The position numbers were made by a program, and so were the translations under genes. DNA of 64,000 nucleotides from Nocardioides sp. YR527 (GTDB taxonomy: Bacteria > Actinomycetota > Actinomycetes > Propionibacteriales > Nocardioidaceae). The first letter of the stretch is position 1. Every line of letters begins with the position of its first letter. Where the stretch lies: the NCBI RefSeq assembly GCF_900101045.1, contig NZ_FNFN01000004.1, forward strand, positions 124,001 through 188,000. Reading direction: 5' to 3'. This document shows positions 32,634-39,435 of the stretch, one piece after another. Below the pieces are notes generated by a model that ran no database searches, was not told the origin of the DNA, and saw only the letters and a list, made by a program, of their open reading frames with translations.

Positions 32634-32903
32634 TCAGGGGTGAGGTCGAGAGACGTACGCGGTCGAGGTGCGATCGACGACGTCGTCGCCGGTCTCCGGG
32701 GGCTGCGTGGTGACGGCGCGGTGGTCGCCGGCCCGTGCGAACGGGAGGGCCTGGGACATCATGCCGATCCGCTCACGGGCCAGGCCAACGGTCATGCCGG
32801 CACCGCCGCGTACCTTCTCCAGGGTCTCGCGGGGGTAGCGGCCGACGAGGTAGCCGGCCACCCCACCCAGCGCGAAGGTGAAGAGGTTCCGTTTGGTCCT
32901 CAC
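32634..32903 (-). CDS. Small protein with N-terminal hydrophobic segment, 89 residues
   Basis: It starts at GTG 32903, overlapping the stop codon of the upstream gene by four bases (GTGA), with GGGAGG about ten bases before. The N-terminus (RTKRNLFTFALGGVAGYLVG) is a weak membrane segment or amphipathic helix; the rest is soluble and Thr/Asp-rich. The overlap and ribosome site mark it as cotranslated with the gene at 32900-33124. No family recognised. Confidence 0.65.
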   Translation of the reverse strand: MRTKRNLFTFALGGVAGYLVGRYPRETLEKVRGGAGMTVGLARERIGMMSQALPFARAGDHRAVTTQPPETGDDVVDRTSTAYVSRPHP

Positions 32904-33124
32904 TTCTTCTTGCCTCCCTTGATCCGTCGCAGCACGGCATCGGTGCCCTTCTTGCGGATGACGGTGGTGGCGACGGCCATCACGATCGGGACCGCGAACG
33001 CGGCGATAGCCGCGATCCGCTTGCCCCAGGACGACTCCTGCCACGTGGTCTTGGGCGTCGTGCCGTTCCACAGCGAGCGCTGGGCGGTGTCGGTGCGTTC
33101 GCCGGTGATCGTTGAGTACGTCAT
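32900..33124 (-). CDS. Small membrane protein, 74 residues
   Basis: It begins MTYSTITGERTDTAQRSLW behind AAGGAG. One membrane helix (IAAIAAFAVPIVMAVATTVI) is followed by a strongly basic tail (RKKGTDAVLRRIKGGKKK). It lies 59 bp downstream of the SigF-like gene and is coupled to the following gene by a 4-bp overlap, so the three probably form one unit. Function unknown. Confidence 0.7.
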   Translation of the reverse strand: MTYSTITGERTDTAQRSLWNGTTPKTTWQESSWGKRIAAIAAFAVPIVMAVATTVIRKKGTDAVLRRIKGGKKK

Positions 33125-33183
33125 GCCAGATCTCCTTGTGTCGGGGTCGGCTCTTCTCGTCCCGTACCCGTCGAGGGTGCAGG

Positions 33184-33978
33184 TCATGCGGCGATTCCTA
33201 CGCCTTCGAGCTGCCCACGCAGCTCATCGATGACCCGGGTCAGGATCCGGGAGACCTGGGTCTGGGTGACTCCGATGGCCTCGCCGATCTCAGCCTGGCT
33301 ACGGTCCTCGACGAAGCGCAGCCTCACCACGATCTGATCGCGCGGGCACAGGGACTCGATCGCCTGCTCCAGTGCCAGTCGGGTCTCGCAGTCGGCCATC
33401 CCGCCGTCGGTGCCGGGCAGCATGTCGCCGATGGTCGCCGCGGCCGAGGACGGGGCCTCGCCGGGGCGCAGCGGGGCGTCCAGCGAGGAGGGGGTGAAGC
33501 AGCCACGGGCATCGAGCGCCTCGCGTACCTTCTGCTCCGGCACCTGGGCGATCTCGGCCAGCTCGGAGGTGGGCAGGGTGCCTCGCTCCGACCCGATCCG
33601 CAGCAGTGTGCTCTGCAGCTCCTGGATGGGGCGCGGCGGCCGCACCGTCCAGCCGTGGTCGCGGAACCAGCGCTTCACCTCACCGCGGATCGTCGGCACC
33701 GCATAGGTGAGGAAATCATCGGCGCGATCGGGATGGAAGCTCTTCGCGGCCCGGACCAAGGCGGTGTACGCCACCTGCTCGAGGTCCGCACGGGGGATGC
33801 CTCGGCCGGTGTAGCGGTGCGCGATCGAGCGGGCGACCGCGGCGTTGAGCAAAATCACCTCCTCGAGGATCCGGTCCTGCTCCTCTCCTTCGGCACTGTG
33901 TGCCTTCGCCAACAGCTCCGAGGTCAGACGCTGTCGCTCGGCTCGGGGTAGGTCTGTCTCGAAAGTTGTCGTCGTCAT
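33184..33978 (-). CDS. sigF: SigF/SigB-family sigma factor
   Basis: The product is 264 residues from MTTTTFETDLPRAERQRL. It shows all parts of the general-stress/sporulation sigma group: region 2 (NAAVARSIAHRYTGRGIPRA; FLTYAVPTIRGEVKRWFRDH), region 3 (RPIQELQSTLL; TSELAEIAQVPEQKVREALD) and region 4 (LCPRDQIVVRLRFVEDRSQA; GVTQTQVSRILTRVIDELRG). No anti-sigma (RsbW) or anti-anti-sigma gene is adjacent, so control would have to come from elsewhere. I rejected a start 28 codons upstream because it runs through the promoter repeats. Confidence 0.92.
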   Translation of the reverse strand: MTTTTFETDLPRAERQRLTSELLAKAHSAEGEEQDRILEEVILLNAAVARSIAHRYTGRGIPRADLEQVAYTALVRAAKSFHPDRADDFLTYAVPTIRGEVKRWFRDHGWTVRPPRPIQELQSTLLRIGSERGTLPTSELAEIAQVPEQKVREALDARGCFTPSSLDAPLRPGEAPSSAAATIGDMLPGTDGGMADCETRLALEQAIESLCPRDQIVVRLRFVEDRSQAEIGEAIGVTQTQVSRILTRVIDELRGQLEGVGIAA

Positions 33979-34027
33979 GTGTAGGTAGTGCCGGTCTCGA
34001 CCGCCTTCCAACGGCTCCAGAGCGAAC

Positions 34028-34079
34028 TTCACCCCTGCGGGTGTGCGACTTCGTAGCCGCAACCACCCCTTCGGGTGAA
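34028..34079. promoter_or_regulatory. Paired CACCC-N4-GGGTG repeats between the SigF and glycosyltransferase genes
   Basis: Two near-identical 14-mers, CACCCCTGCGGGTG (34030-34043) and CACCCCTTCGGGTG (34064-34077), have centres 34 bp apart. They lie within a larger inverted repeat, TTCACCC ... GGGTGAA. They lie 50-101 bp upstream of the SigF-like start and 64-115 bp upstream of the divergent gene. They could be operators or RNA hairpins. Confidence 0.65.
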
Positions 34080-34142
34080 TGTCAGAAGAGTTTTGTCCGG
34101 CGATTCCGCATCCTGGCGGGCCCTTCCGGGCACCGAGAGGGA

Positions 34143-35105
34143 ATGAGAATCCTGATCTGGCACGTGCGCGCGGCCTGGACGACGGCGTTCGTGCACGGTC
34201 GCCATGACTACCTCCTCCCGACCACTGCGGACCGGGGCCCCGACGGGCGAGGACGCGCCCGCACCTGCGAGTGGCCCGCGGCAGCGCGCGAGGTCTCTCC
34301 CGAGGCCCTGGCGGACGAGGAGGTCGACGTCGTTCTCCTGCAGCGGCCGCACGAGGTCGAGCTGGCCGAGAAGTGGCTCGGCGGCCGCCGTCCGGGGCGT
34401 GACGTACCCGCGGTCTACCTGGAGCACGACACCCCGGCCGGTGCTGTCCCTGAGACTCGCCACCCGATGGCGGACGACGATGTCCTGATCGTGCACGTCA
34501 CCGGCTTCAACGACCTTCTCTGGGATTGCTCCGGCTCCCCGACCACCGTGATCGAGCACGGCATCCTCGACCCGGGTCGCCGCTACACCGGTGACATCGA
34601 GCGTGCCGGGATGGTCGTCAACGATCCGGTACGCCGCGGCCGCTCGGTCGGCGCCGACCTGATCCCGCCGCTGGCCGAGGGCGTCGGCGCCGACGTCTTC
34701 GGCATGCGCGTCGGGCACCTGCCCGCGTACCGGGGCCTACGGACGTACGAGAACCTGCCGCAGCCCGACCTGCACGACCACCTCCCGCGACGCCGGGTCT
34801 ATGTCCACCTCAACCGCTGGACCTCGCTCGACCTCTCGCTGATCGAGGCGATGCATCTCGGTATGCCGGTGGTCGCGCTGGCGACCGCCGAGACTCCGCT
34901 CGCGGTGCCGCACGAGGCCGGTTACGTCACCACCCGACGCGACGAGATCGTCCCGGCCGTACGCCATCTGATGAAGGATCCCGACGTCGCCGAGGAGGCC
35001 GGGCTGATCGGGCGCCGGCACGCGAGAAGACGCTACGGCCTGGACCGGTTCCTCGATGAGTGGGATGACGTGCTCCGCACGGTCGTCGCGGGGACCGCAC
35101 CGTGA
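34143..35105 (+). CDS. Glycosyltransferase-like protein (GT4/GT-B type)
   Basis: The product is 320 residues from MRILIWHVRAAWTTAFVHGR, with GAGAGG before the ATG. The C-terminal half carries the GT4-like pattern DLSLIEAMHLGMPVVALATA followed by DEIVPAVRHLMKDPDVAEEA, in which the glutamate of SLIEAM is the usual E(x7)E first residue. The N-terminal half is a Rossmann domain with VLLQRPHEVELAEKWLG. It could add a sugar to a wall or storage polymer; acceptor unknown. There is no membrane segment. It is divergent from the SigF-like gene. Confidence 0.8.
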   Translation: MRILIWHVRAAWTTAFVHGRHDYLLPTTADRGPDGRGRARTCEWPAAAREVSPEALADEEVDVVLLQRPHEVELAEKWLGGRRPGRDVPAVYLEHDTPAGAVPETRHPMADDDVLIVHVTGFNDLLWDCSGSPTTVIEHGILDPGRRYTGDIERAGMVVNDPVRRGRSVGADLIPPLAEGVGADVFGMRVGHLPAYRGLRTYENLPQPDLHDHLPRRRVYVHLNRWTSLDLSLIEAMHLGMPVVALATAETPLAVPHEAGYVTTRRDEIVPAVRHLMKDPDVAEEAGLIGRRHARRRYGLDRFLDEWDDVLRTVVAGTAP

Positions 35106-35208
35106 TCTCGGACGATCCCGGACGAGCTCAGCGCATCTCGGAGGTTTGAACCGGCGCCTGATGGGTACCGAGTGCAGGAACAACTACACACACCGAGGTG
35201 AGATCCAT

Positions 35209-35352
35209 ATGGCATTACTTCTCTGGCTGATCGCGGCAGTCCTGGTCATCGGCGGCATCCTGGCGCTGATTCGAGGCCAAATCCTGTGGGGAGCAGTCCT
35301 CATCGTGGTCGGCCTGCTGGTCGGCCCCGGTGGGGTGAGCATCTTCACCTAG
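35209..35352 (+). CDS. GPGG-motif small membrane protein, 47 residues
   Basis: The product is two closely packed hydrophobic segments (ALLLWLIAAVLVIGGILALI, then GQILWGAVLIVVGLLVGPGG) and ends SIFT. The GPGG motif at the end of the second helix defines this short actinobacterial family. GAGGTGAG precedes the ATG. A strong terminator lies four bases past the stop, so the gene is monocistronic. Function unknown; such proteins are often highly expressed. Confidence 0.85.
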   Translation: MALLLWLIAAVLVIGGILALIRGQILWGAVLIVVGLLVGPGGVSIFT

Positions 35353-35355
35353 ACA

Positions 35356-35392
35356 CCATGCGGCCCGGGCCTTCGAGGCCCGGGCCGCATGG
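35356..35392 (+). terminator. Terminator of the GPGG gene
   Basis: A 16-bp perfect stem (ccatgcggcccgggcc and complement) has a 5-nt loop, just past the stop codon. No U-run. Confidence 0.88.
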
Positions 35393-35437
35393 CGTCCGGG
35401 TCGAAGTCCGGTACGAAGCGAAGGAAGGGAACGAACC

Positions 35438-35686
35438 ATGGGTAAGTGCGCCACGTGCGGCAACGACTACGACGAGAGCTTCGAGGTGACGACGGCCTCG
35501 GGCGAGCATCATGTCTTCGACTCGATCGAGTGCGCCGTGTCGGTGATCGCGCCCGTGTGCGTCAACTGCGGCAGCCGCATCCTCGGGCACGGGGTGCAGA
35601 ACGAGGAGCACATGTTCTGCTGTGCCCACTGTGCTCACTCGTTCGGCGTGACGGGCGTGCGCGACCGGGTCACCAGCGGCTCCTGA
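35438..35686 (+). CDS. Small zinc-ribbon protein, 82 residues
   Basis: Four Cys pairs are visible or implied: CATCG at residues 4-8, ECAV, CVNCG and CCAHC. They suggest two zinc sites or one treble-clef site. Similar proteins beginning MGKCxTCGNDY occur widely in actinobacteria without assigned function. GGAAGG lies 13-15 bases before the ATG. It probably acts in the cytoplasm. It is downstream of the GPGG terminator and thus separately transcribed. Confidence 0.8.
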   Translation: MGKCATCGNDYDESFEVTTASGEHHVFDSIECAVSVIAPVCVNCGSRILGHGVQNEEHMFCCAHCAHSFGVTGVRDRVTSGS

Positions 35687-35710
35687 GCGCGTACGCCCCG
35701 GCCGGATCGC

Positions 35711-36343
35711 TCAGCTGCGCTCGGCGAATCGCAGAGCGCTGTGGTGCTCGTGGGCCAGCCGGCGCAGGCAGAGCAGGAACTCCCCGAGAACCACCTGACC
35801 CAGGACCATCTGCTCCATCATCGCCTCGCGGTCCTGGGTGTCGTCGATCTGAGCGAGCTCGTAGCCGGCGATCGCGTCCACGAGGGGGAGGTAGGTCGCC
35901 GCCCCCTCGGGGTCGGTGGGGAGTCCGCTGTCGAGGATGACCTTGATGATGCCGGCCAGGTGGTTCCGCTCGGGGGCGTCCGGCCGCACGTTCGTCCACC
36001 CCGCCTGGTCGACGATCTGGTCGGCGAGGTGTCGGGTGTGGTCGTCGCGGACTCCGGGGATGGTCGTCTCGGTGCGGAGCGCGTCGCAGGCCTCGCCGAA
36101 CATGTCGTGCACCGACGCGCTCCGGTCCTGGGTCGCGTCGACGAGCGCCTTGAGCGCTCCGACGGGGACGGCGCCGACATCGCGCAGGACGCGGAGCAGG
36201 CGCAGGCGGCGTACGTGCTGGTCGTCGTAGTCGGCCAGGCGCTCGGAGAGCTTTCTGCCGGGGGAGAGGAGGCCCTCGCGGACGTAGTACTTGATGGTCG
36301 CGACGCTCACGCCGGTCGAGTCGGCGAGCTCGGAGATCCGCAT
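35711..36343 (-). CDS. MerR-family transcriptional regulator
   Basis: The 210-residue protein begins MRISELADSTGVSVATIKYY, the classic MerR winged helix (residues 1-70: YVREGLLSPGRKLSERLADY, HVRRLRLLRVLRDVGAVPVG). The effector part (about 130 residues) is helical, has no metal-binding cysteines and resembles the drug/ligand-sensing type. GGAGGAACG precedes the ATG. It diverges from the DUF4188 gene across 88 bp of A/T-rich DNA full of GATAG repeats, which should be its operator. Confidence 0.92.
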   Translation of the reverse strand: MRISELADSTGVSVATIKYYVREGLLSPGRKLSERLADYDDQHVRRLRLLRVLRDVGAVPVGALKALVDATQDRSASVHDMFGEACDALRTETTIPGVRDDHTRHLADQIVDQAGWTNVRPDAPERNHLAGIIKVILDSGLPTDPEGAATYLPLVDAIAGYELAQIDDTQDREAMMEQMVLGQVVLGEFLLCLRRLAHEHHSALRFAERS

Positions 36344-36373
36344 CGTTCCTCCGTGGACTGGTTGACAGCAGTG

Positions 36374-36417
36374 CTGGATAGGAGCACTATCCTATCCTAG
36401 ATACTATCGCTATCCAG
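36374..36417. promoter_or_regulatory. MerR operator region with nested inverted repeats
   Basis: CTGGATAG (36374) and CTATCCAG (36410) form an outer inverted repeat. Inside lies GGATAG-N5-CTATCC (36376-36392), and further GATAG copies occur in both directions. The tract is markedly A/T-rich for this genome and lies midway between the divergent merR-like and DUF4188 starts. Confidence 0.8.
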
Positions 36418-36431
36418 TTAGGGGGACGGGA

Positions 36432-36980
36432 ATGTCGAAGATCGCCCGGGCCTATCGGGAGGCCCCGAAGAACGTGCCGGACGGCGTCACGCCCGGGCAC
36501 AGCGTCGCCGATGTCGGAACGGACGAGGTCGTCGTGTTCCTGATCGGTATGCACATCCACCGCTGGCACAAGGTGCGCAGCTGGTTCCCGACGTTCGTCG
36601 CGATGCCGCGGATGCTCGCCGAGCTCGCCAAGAACCCCGACCTCGGCCTGCTCTCGGCGCGGAGCTACTGGTCGGGACGGTCGCTGCTGACGGTGCAGTA
36701 CTGGCGCAGCGTGGAGGACCTCGGCAGGTTCGCCAAGGACCCGGCGCTCTCGCACGCCCCGGCGTGGGCCGCCTTCAACCGGCGCGCGGCGTCCACCGGC
36801 GACATCGGGATCTGGCACGAGACCTACCGGGTCCCCGCCGACCAGGTCGAGACCCTCTACGGCAACATGCCCGCCTTCGGCCTCGGGGCAGCGCTCGGCG
36901 TCGTCGAGCGGTCCGCCGGCCGGCGCAACAAGACCCACGCGCGGATGGGATCCACCCGCCCGGAGTACGTGGAGACGTGA
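36432..36980 (+). CDS. DUF4188 family protein (heme-dehydratase-like barrel)
   Basis: The 182-residue protein carries the DUF4188 pattern: FLIGMHIHRWHKVRSWFPTF, GRSLLTVQYWRSVEDLGRFA, SHAPAWAAFNRRAASTGDIG and IWHETYRVP. The family has an alpha/beta barrel fold and is sometimes compared with phenylacetaldoxime dehydratase, but the reaction is not known. Histidines in HIHRWH and IWHETY are candidates for ligand binding. GGGGGACGGGA lies before the ATG. It should be controlled by the divergent MerR protein. It converges with the transporter gene, three bases apart. Confidence 0.85.
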   Translation: MSKIARAYREAPKNVPDGVTPGHSVADVGTDEVVVFLIGMHIHRWHKVRSWFPTFVAMPRMLAELAKNPDLGLLSARSYWSGRSLLTVQYWRSVEDLGRFAKDPALSHAPAWAAFNRRAASTGDIGIWHETYRVPADQVETLYGNMPAFGLGAALGVVERSAGRRNKTHARMGSTRPEYVET

Positions 36981-36983
36981 CCC

Positions 36984-38702
36984 CTACAGCGCGGTGACCG
37001 TCGCGCTCGGCGACAGCGCGCGTGTCGGAGCGCCCCACAGCAGCACCACCGAGAGCAGTGCGGCGATCCCGGCGCAGACCGCGGCGCCGGCGAAGACGGT
37101 GTGCTCCTGGGCGATGGCGGCGCCGATGAGCAGGTCCTGATAGTCCTCGCACATGCCGCCGCCGGTGCACACCGACGACAGCGACGGCAGGTCGGCCTGG
37201 GCGGCGTAGTAGCTGCGCAGGCCGATCGTGGTCAGCGCCGAGATGCCGACAAGCATCCCGACCATGCGGGCCACCACGGTGAAGGACGTGGTCAGGCCGT
37301 GCATCGACTGCTCGGTCGTGGCCAGGATCGCCGCGTTGACCGGCGCCAGGGCGAGACCGAAGCCGAGGCCGCCTGCGACGAGCACGACGGTCGCCGACAG
37401 CGAGCGCAGCGCGTCGGCGTCCCAGCGCGCCATGAACACGAACGCCACCGCGGCCAGCAGCATCCCGCCACCCGCGATCACCCCCGCCGGCAGCCGCCGG
37501 GTGAGGAAGCCGCCCGCGACGGCACCCACCGGTAGCGCGACCAGGAACTCCAGCAGCACCAGCGCGGCCTTCAGCTGGCTGTCGCCGTAGATCGTGGTGC
37601 GGGCGAATAGCGGCACGTCGATCAGCGCCGCAACCAGCGCGGCACCGACGAAGAACGAGATCAGCACCGAGCCCCACGCCGGCGTCCGGGCGAACGCGCC
37701 GCGGGGCACGATCGGGTCGTGCGCCCGGCGCAGGTGGAAGACGAAGCCGAGCAGCGCCAGCCCGCCGGCGACCAGGTACCAGGTGCCCTGCTCGGAGAAG
37801 ACCGCCACCTCGGGGTCGGCGGTCGCGAAGGCCAGGATCACCCCGGCCAGGGCGAACGAGAGCAGCAGCGCCCCGAGGAGGTCGACCTCGTCGGCGATCC
37901 GGCCGAGCACACGGCGTACGCCCGGCCGCAGGCCGCACTTCACCAGGAACCCGAGCGTGGCGATGATCGTGACCAGGCCCAGCGGGGTCAGCCAGCGGGT
38001 CGACCCGGCCCCGGGCACGTAGAGCGCGCCCCAGGTCAGGTCCTGGACCAGGGCGGTCGGCTCGATCGCCAGCAGCACGAACGCGGCGCCGGCGACCAGC
38101 AACAGCAGCAGCGCGATCAGGTCCGGCCGTCGTGGGCGATCCCGCGCGGCGTCAGAGCGGCCCAGACGCCGGATCGCCACCGCCAGCACGAGGCCCACCA
38201 CGAGGTTGAGCGCGAAGATCGCGCGCCAGTCCGCGACGGCGAGCACGGCCGCACCGATGAGCGGCCCGAGCACCGAGCCGAGCTCCTGGACCGCCGAGAC
38301 CAGCCCGAGCGGGACCCCACGGCGCTCGGCGGGATAGAGCGCCGCGACGAGCGCGAGGGTCGCCGGCACGAGCGCACCGCCGCCCAGTCCCTGGAAGAAC
38401 CGGCCGACCACCATCGCGGCCAGGTCCCACGACAGCGCCGTCAGGAACGAGCCGAACGCGAAGACGACGAGACCCCCGACGAGCACCGGCAGGTGCCCGA
38501 GGAGGTCGGCGAGGCGTCCGATCAGCGGGAGCACCGCGACGTACCCCAGCAGGAAGCCCGAGATCAGCGGGGCGGCCCGTTGCAGCTCCTCGATCGAGAG
38601 CCCGACGCCCGCCATCATGTCCGGCAGCGCCAGCACGACGACATAGGTGTCCGCGGCGGCGAACGCCACCGCGACGGCCGCCAACCACAGGACGGCCCTC
38701 AC
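36984..38702 (-). CDS. MFS transporter, P55 (Rv1410c) type, partner of LprG
   Basis: The product is 572 residues with about 14 membrane helices (starting AVLWLAAVAVAFAAADTYVV, then VLALPDMMAG) and the MFS loop motif GRLADLLGH. The GTG start overlaps the stop codon of the LprG-like gene by four bases. In mycobacteria the LprG lipoprotein and the P55 transporter form one operon and work together to move triacylglycerol-type lipids across the envelope. The same gene order here supports the same role. Drug efflux, also reported for P55, is an alternative or side activity. Confidence 0.88.
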   Translation of the reverse strand: MRAVLWLAAVAVAFAAADTYVVVLALPDMMAGVGLSIEELQRAAPLISGFLLGYVAVLPLIGRLADLLGHLPVLVGGLVVFAFGSFLTALSWDLAAMVVGRFFQGLGGGALVPATLALVAALYPAERRGVPLGLVSAVQELGSVLGPLIGAAVLAVADWRAIFALNLVVGLVLAVAIRRLGRSDAARDRPRRPDLIALLLLLVAGAAFVLLAIEPTALVQDLTWGALYVPGAGSTRWLTPLGLVTIIATLGFLVKCGLRPGVRRVLGRIADEVDLLGALLLSFALAGVILAFATADPEVAVFSEQGTWYLVAGGLALLGFVFHLRRAHDPIVPRGAFARTPAWGSVLISFFVGAALVAALIDVPLFARTTIYGDSQLKAALVLLEFLVALPVGAVAGGFLTRRLPAGVIAGGGMLLAAVAFVFMARWDADALRSLSATVVLVAGGLGFGLALAPVNAAILATTEQSMHGLTTSFTVVARMVGMLVGISALTTIGLRSYYAAQADLPSLSSVCTGGGMCEDYQDLLIGAAIAQEHTVFAGAAVCAGIAALLSVVLLWGAPTRALSPSATVTAL

Positions 38703-39406
38703 GGCTTGGTGATCTCCTTCTCGACGCCGTACTCGGTCACGTCGATCGTGTAGGAGTACGCCGCCTCGCCCTCACCGCTGAAGTTGCCCTCGATGGTGGC
38801 CTCGGTGAGCTCGTCGGAGTCGTTGATGATGTAGGTGACGTCGAAGTCGCCGGTCGCGCCGGCGAGGATCTTCTGGACCGCGGTGTCCGGGAGCGTGCCG
38901 GTGTAGGTCGAGAGGATCTCGTCGTTGTCGGCGCCGCCGCGCACCGACTTGCCGATCTTCACGTCCTGGGTCGCCGAGAGCAGCGAGGAGATGCCGGTCT
39001 CCGGCGCGATCAGCGCGGCCGGGTCGGGCACGCCGTAGTCGGCCGGGTCGAGCTCCTGGAACGCGGTCGTGAACGGCAGCTTCGCGTAGACGACGCCACC
39101 GACCGAGACCACCTCGACCTGGGCCTCCGCGCCCATCACCGGGACGGTCAGCTTGCCCTGGAACGCGGGCTCGCGGGTGAGCGTCCCGGTCGCGGCCTTC
39201 AGCGTCGTGATGCCCTCGGGCAGGTCGTCGGAGGCGATCGAGAAGTTGATCCCGCTCGTCTCGTCGAGGTTCTTCTGTGCCGCCGCGAGCACCTGCTGCG
39301 GCGTACGTCCCTTGGCCGGGTCCTCGTCCCCGCAGGAGGTCATCACGAGAAGCGCGGCCAGAAGGGCGAGGAGAGCGAAGGCGAGGCGTGGCAGGCTCAT
39401 GGGCAT
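38699..39406 (-). CDS. lprG: LprG/LppX-family lipoprotein
   Basis: The 235-residue protein has a lipoprotein signal (LPRLAFALLALLAALLVMTS before the acylated Cys; lipobox VMTSC). The mature part is of the LppX/LprA/F/G fold (QVLAAAQKNLDETSGINFSI; TLTREPAFQGKLTVPVMGAE; GVVYAKLPFTTAFQELDPAD). These proteins enclose a large hydrophobic pocket that carries lipids between membrane and cell wall. ATG at 39406 or 39400 are the possible starts. The P55-type transporter follows with a 4-bp overlap. Confidence 0.9.
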   Translation of the reverse strand: MPMSLPRLAFALLALLAALLVMTSCGDEDPAKGRTPQQVLAAAQKNLDETSGINFSIASDDLPEGITTLKAATGTLTREPAFQGKLTVPVMGAEAQVEVVSVGGVVYAKLPFTTAFQELDPADYGVPDPAALIAPETGISSLLSATQDVKIGKSVRGGADNDEILSTYTGTLPDTAVQKILAGATGDFDVTYIINDSDELTEATIEGNFSGEGEAAYSYTIDVTEYGVEKEITKP

Positions 39407-39435
39407 GCGGGTCAGAATGCCACGCCCCGCAACCC

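Noticed and set aside
33979..34062. Upstream start for the full-length SigF-like gene
   Set aside because: The extra 28 codons pass through the palindromic promoter repeats and are not conserved-looking.
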